A stretch of DNA of 27,040 nucleotides. Origin: Sphingomonas sp. CCH9-E2 (lineage in GTDB: Bacteria > Pseudomonadota > Alphaproteobacteria > Sphingomonadales > Sphingomonadaceae). The stretch's first letter is position 1; each line of letters starts with the position of its first letter. Shown here piece after piece: positions 26,168 through 27,040 of this stretch. The stretch is taken from positions 1-27,040 of the forward strand of contig NZ_LSJM01000004.1 of the NCBI RefSeq assembly GCF_001557215.1, given 5' to 3'. The position numbers and the translations under genes were made by a program. A model generated the notes under the pieces. That model searched no databases. It worked only from the letters and a program-made list of their open reading frames with translations, and was not told the origin of the DNA.

Positions 26168-26443
26168 TCAGGGTGATTGGAAGTTATCCAGCACACCACG
26201 CAGTTCGGCGCACGACACCGCACCCAGGTCATCGGCCAACGTCTGGGTGCGCCGCCGAAACCACGGTTGGGACTCGCAGACCAGTTGTCCACGGTCATTT
26301 ATCAGCGCGTGCTTCCAACCTCTTCGCCGAAAGAGGATCCCGAAATTGCCAAAGTGGCGATCGTCAAAGCGGCGTTCTACGATCCGCAGACCCCGGCTTT
26401 CGAGATCAGATAGGAGGCACTTATAGGCTTCCTCATAGGTCAC
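26168..26443 (-). CDS. 91-residue hypothetical protein coupled to the M24 peptidase gene
   Basis: This small soluble protein is not recognised. It starts MTYEEAYKCLLSDLESRG, has no membrane or signal segment, and contains an aromatic/basic middle (HFGNFGILFRRRGWKHAL) that looks like a folded alpha-beta domain, then a helix-like C-terminus. The GTG start overlaps the upstream peptidase stop (GTGA), suggesting coupled translation. GC is about 57% (158 of 276), clearly below the neighbours, which hints at later acquisition. The alternative plus-strand frame over the same DNA has poorer composition and no start signal. Confidence 0.6.
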   Translation of the reverse strand: MTYEEAYKCLLSDLESRGLRIVERRFDDRHFGNFGILFRRRGWKHALINDRGQLVCESQPWFRRRTQTLADDLGAVSCAELRGVLDNFQSP

Positions 26444-27040
26444 CCGATCGGCTCCTCAAGCGACCCCGGCGGCACACTAAACCACTTCGGCCCCGCTTCG
26501 GTCATATAGAAGCAATCCTCCAGCCGCACGCCGAACTTGCCCGGCAGATACAAGCCCGGCTCGTTCGAGAAGCACATGCCCGGCGCCAGGTTGGTCATCT
26601 CGCCACGCACCAGATTGATCGGCTCGTGCCCGTCCATGCCAATGCCGTGGCCGGTGCGGTGCGACAGGCCGGGGAGCTTGTAGTCGGGGCCATAGCCGAG
26701 CGTCGCATACCATCCACGCACCGCATCATCGACGCGGCCCGCCGGGGTGCCGAGCTGCGCGGCGGCAAAGGCGCGTTGCTGCCCCGCGCGGACATGTTCC
26801 CAAACCTTGCGCTGCTCCGCATTCGCCTCGCCATGGAAGAAGGTGCGGCTGATATCGCTTTCATAGCCATGGACCCGCGCGCCACAATCCATCAGCACGA
26901 CCTCACCCTTCACCACCCGCTGCGGCTTGCCAGTGCCGTGCGGATAGGCCGACGCCTCGCCCAGCAGGATCAGGTTGAACGCCACCTGCCCGCCCAGCTT
27001 GACCGTCGCCGCGCTGATGACCGCGGCGACGGTCAAGCTG
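26440..27040 (-). CDS. M24 family metallopeptidase (Xaa-Pro aminopeptidase-like), N-terminus missing
   Basis: About 200 C-terminal residues of a pita-bread-fold metallopeptidase are present; the start lies beyond the right edge. The active-site set is intact: YPHGTG (His), VVLMDCGARV (Asp), YESDISRTFF (Asp), THGIGMDGHE-type HRTGHGIGMDGHE (His), FSNEPGLYLP (Glu) and GVRLEDCFY (Glu). These give two Asp, one His and two Glu as ligands for a dinuclear metal centre. This pattern fits Xaa-Pro aminopeptidase or dipeptidase (PepP/PepQ-like) and not methionine aminopeptidase. The subclass cannot be fixed without the N-terminal domain. The stop overlaps the 91-residue gene. Confidence 0.9.
   Translation of the reverse strand, partial: SLTVAAVISAATVKLGGQVAFNLILLGEASAYPHGTGKPQRVVKGEVVLMDCGARVHGYESDISRTFFHGEANAEQRKVWEHVRAGQQRAFAAAQLGTPAGRVDDAVRGWYATLGYGPDYKLPGLSHRTGHGIGMDGHEPINLVRGEMTNLAPGMCFSNEPGLYLPGKFGVRLEDCFYMTEAGPKWFSVPPGSLEEPIG

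Noticed and set aside
26177..26413. Plus-strand 78-residue open frame opposite the 91-residue orphan
   Set aside because: The minus-strand frame is coupled to the peptidase stop and has better protein-like composition. The plus-strand frame has no ribosome-binding site.

Overview
The window looks like chromosomal core DNA from a GC-rich alphaproteobacterium, most likely a sphingomonad (Sphingomonas or a close relative). The evidence is high GC with strong codon bias, many GTG/TTG starts with 4-nt stop/start overlaps, CcmC-D-E-F cytochrome c maturation, a eukaryote-type NADP isocitrate dehydrogenase, and an envelope-biogenesis cluster that keeps skp(ompH) and fabZ but has no lpxD, lpxA or lpxB. 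Sphingomonads use glycosphingolipids in place of LPS, so that gap is the best lineage clue. No tRNA, rRNA, IS element, prophage or CRISPR array was seen.

Layout. Almost everything from 1 to 17965 reads on the minus strand. From the right, psd-pssA (17965-16446) make phosphatidylethanolamine. A short membrane-protein ORF runs on the plus strand at 16286-16501. Then comes the translation/envelope supercluster: rpsB-tsf, a secreted protein of unknown function, pyrH-frr-uppS-cdsA-dxr-rseP-bamA-ompH-fabZ (16005-3293). It joins ribosomal protein S2, EF-Ts, UMP kinase, ribosome recycling, isoprenoid and undecaprenyl synthesis, CDP-diacylglycerol synthesis, the site-2 protease and outer-membrane protein assembly. 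rpmE (L31) follows as its own unit, with a promoter, a leader hairpin and a terminator. A PilZ-domain protein lies ahead of the cytochrome c maturation genes ccmC-D-E-F, and ccmF runs off the left edge.

Right side. icd (18113-19336) diverges from psd and ends in a clear terminator. A CPA2-type cation/proton antiporter with an RCK domain (19478-21256) converges, 6 nt apart, on a minus-strand group: an M24 peptidase (cut by the right edge), a 91-aa orphan, alaS, a small secreted protein and a Tat-type DUF885 peptidase.

Non-coding DNA. No gene-free stretch exceeds 300 bases. The longest, 16006-16285, holds divergent promoters and a folded rpsB leader. The next, 3047-3292, holds the rpmE promoter and an elaborate 155-bp branched palindrome. 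A smaller branched palindrome sits between frr and uppS. Several promoter-like pairs share the form TTGnnn-N17-TARRNN, and three put the -10 box only 6-7 nt before the ATG, which suggests leaderless mRNAs. I found no convincing new multi-gene system. The most notable unexplained items are the branched palindromes, the unknown secreted protein between tsf and pyrH, and the small orphan genes around alaS.
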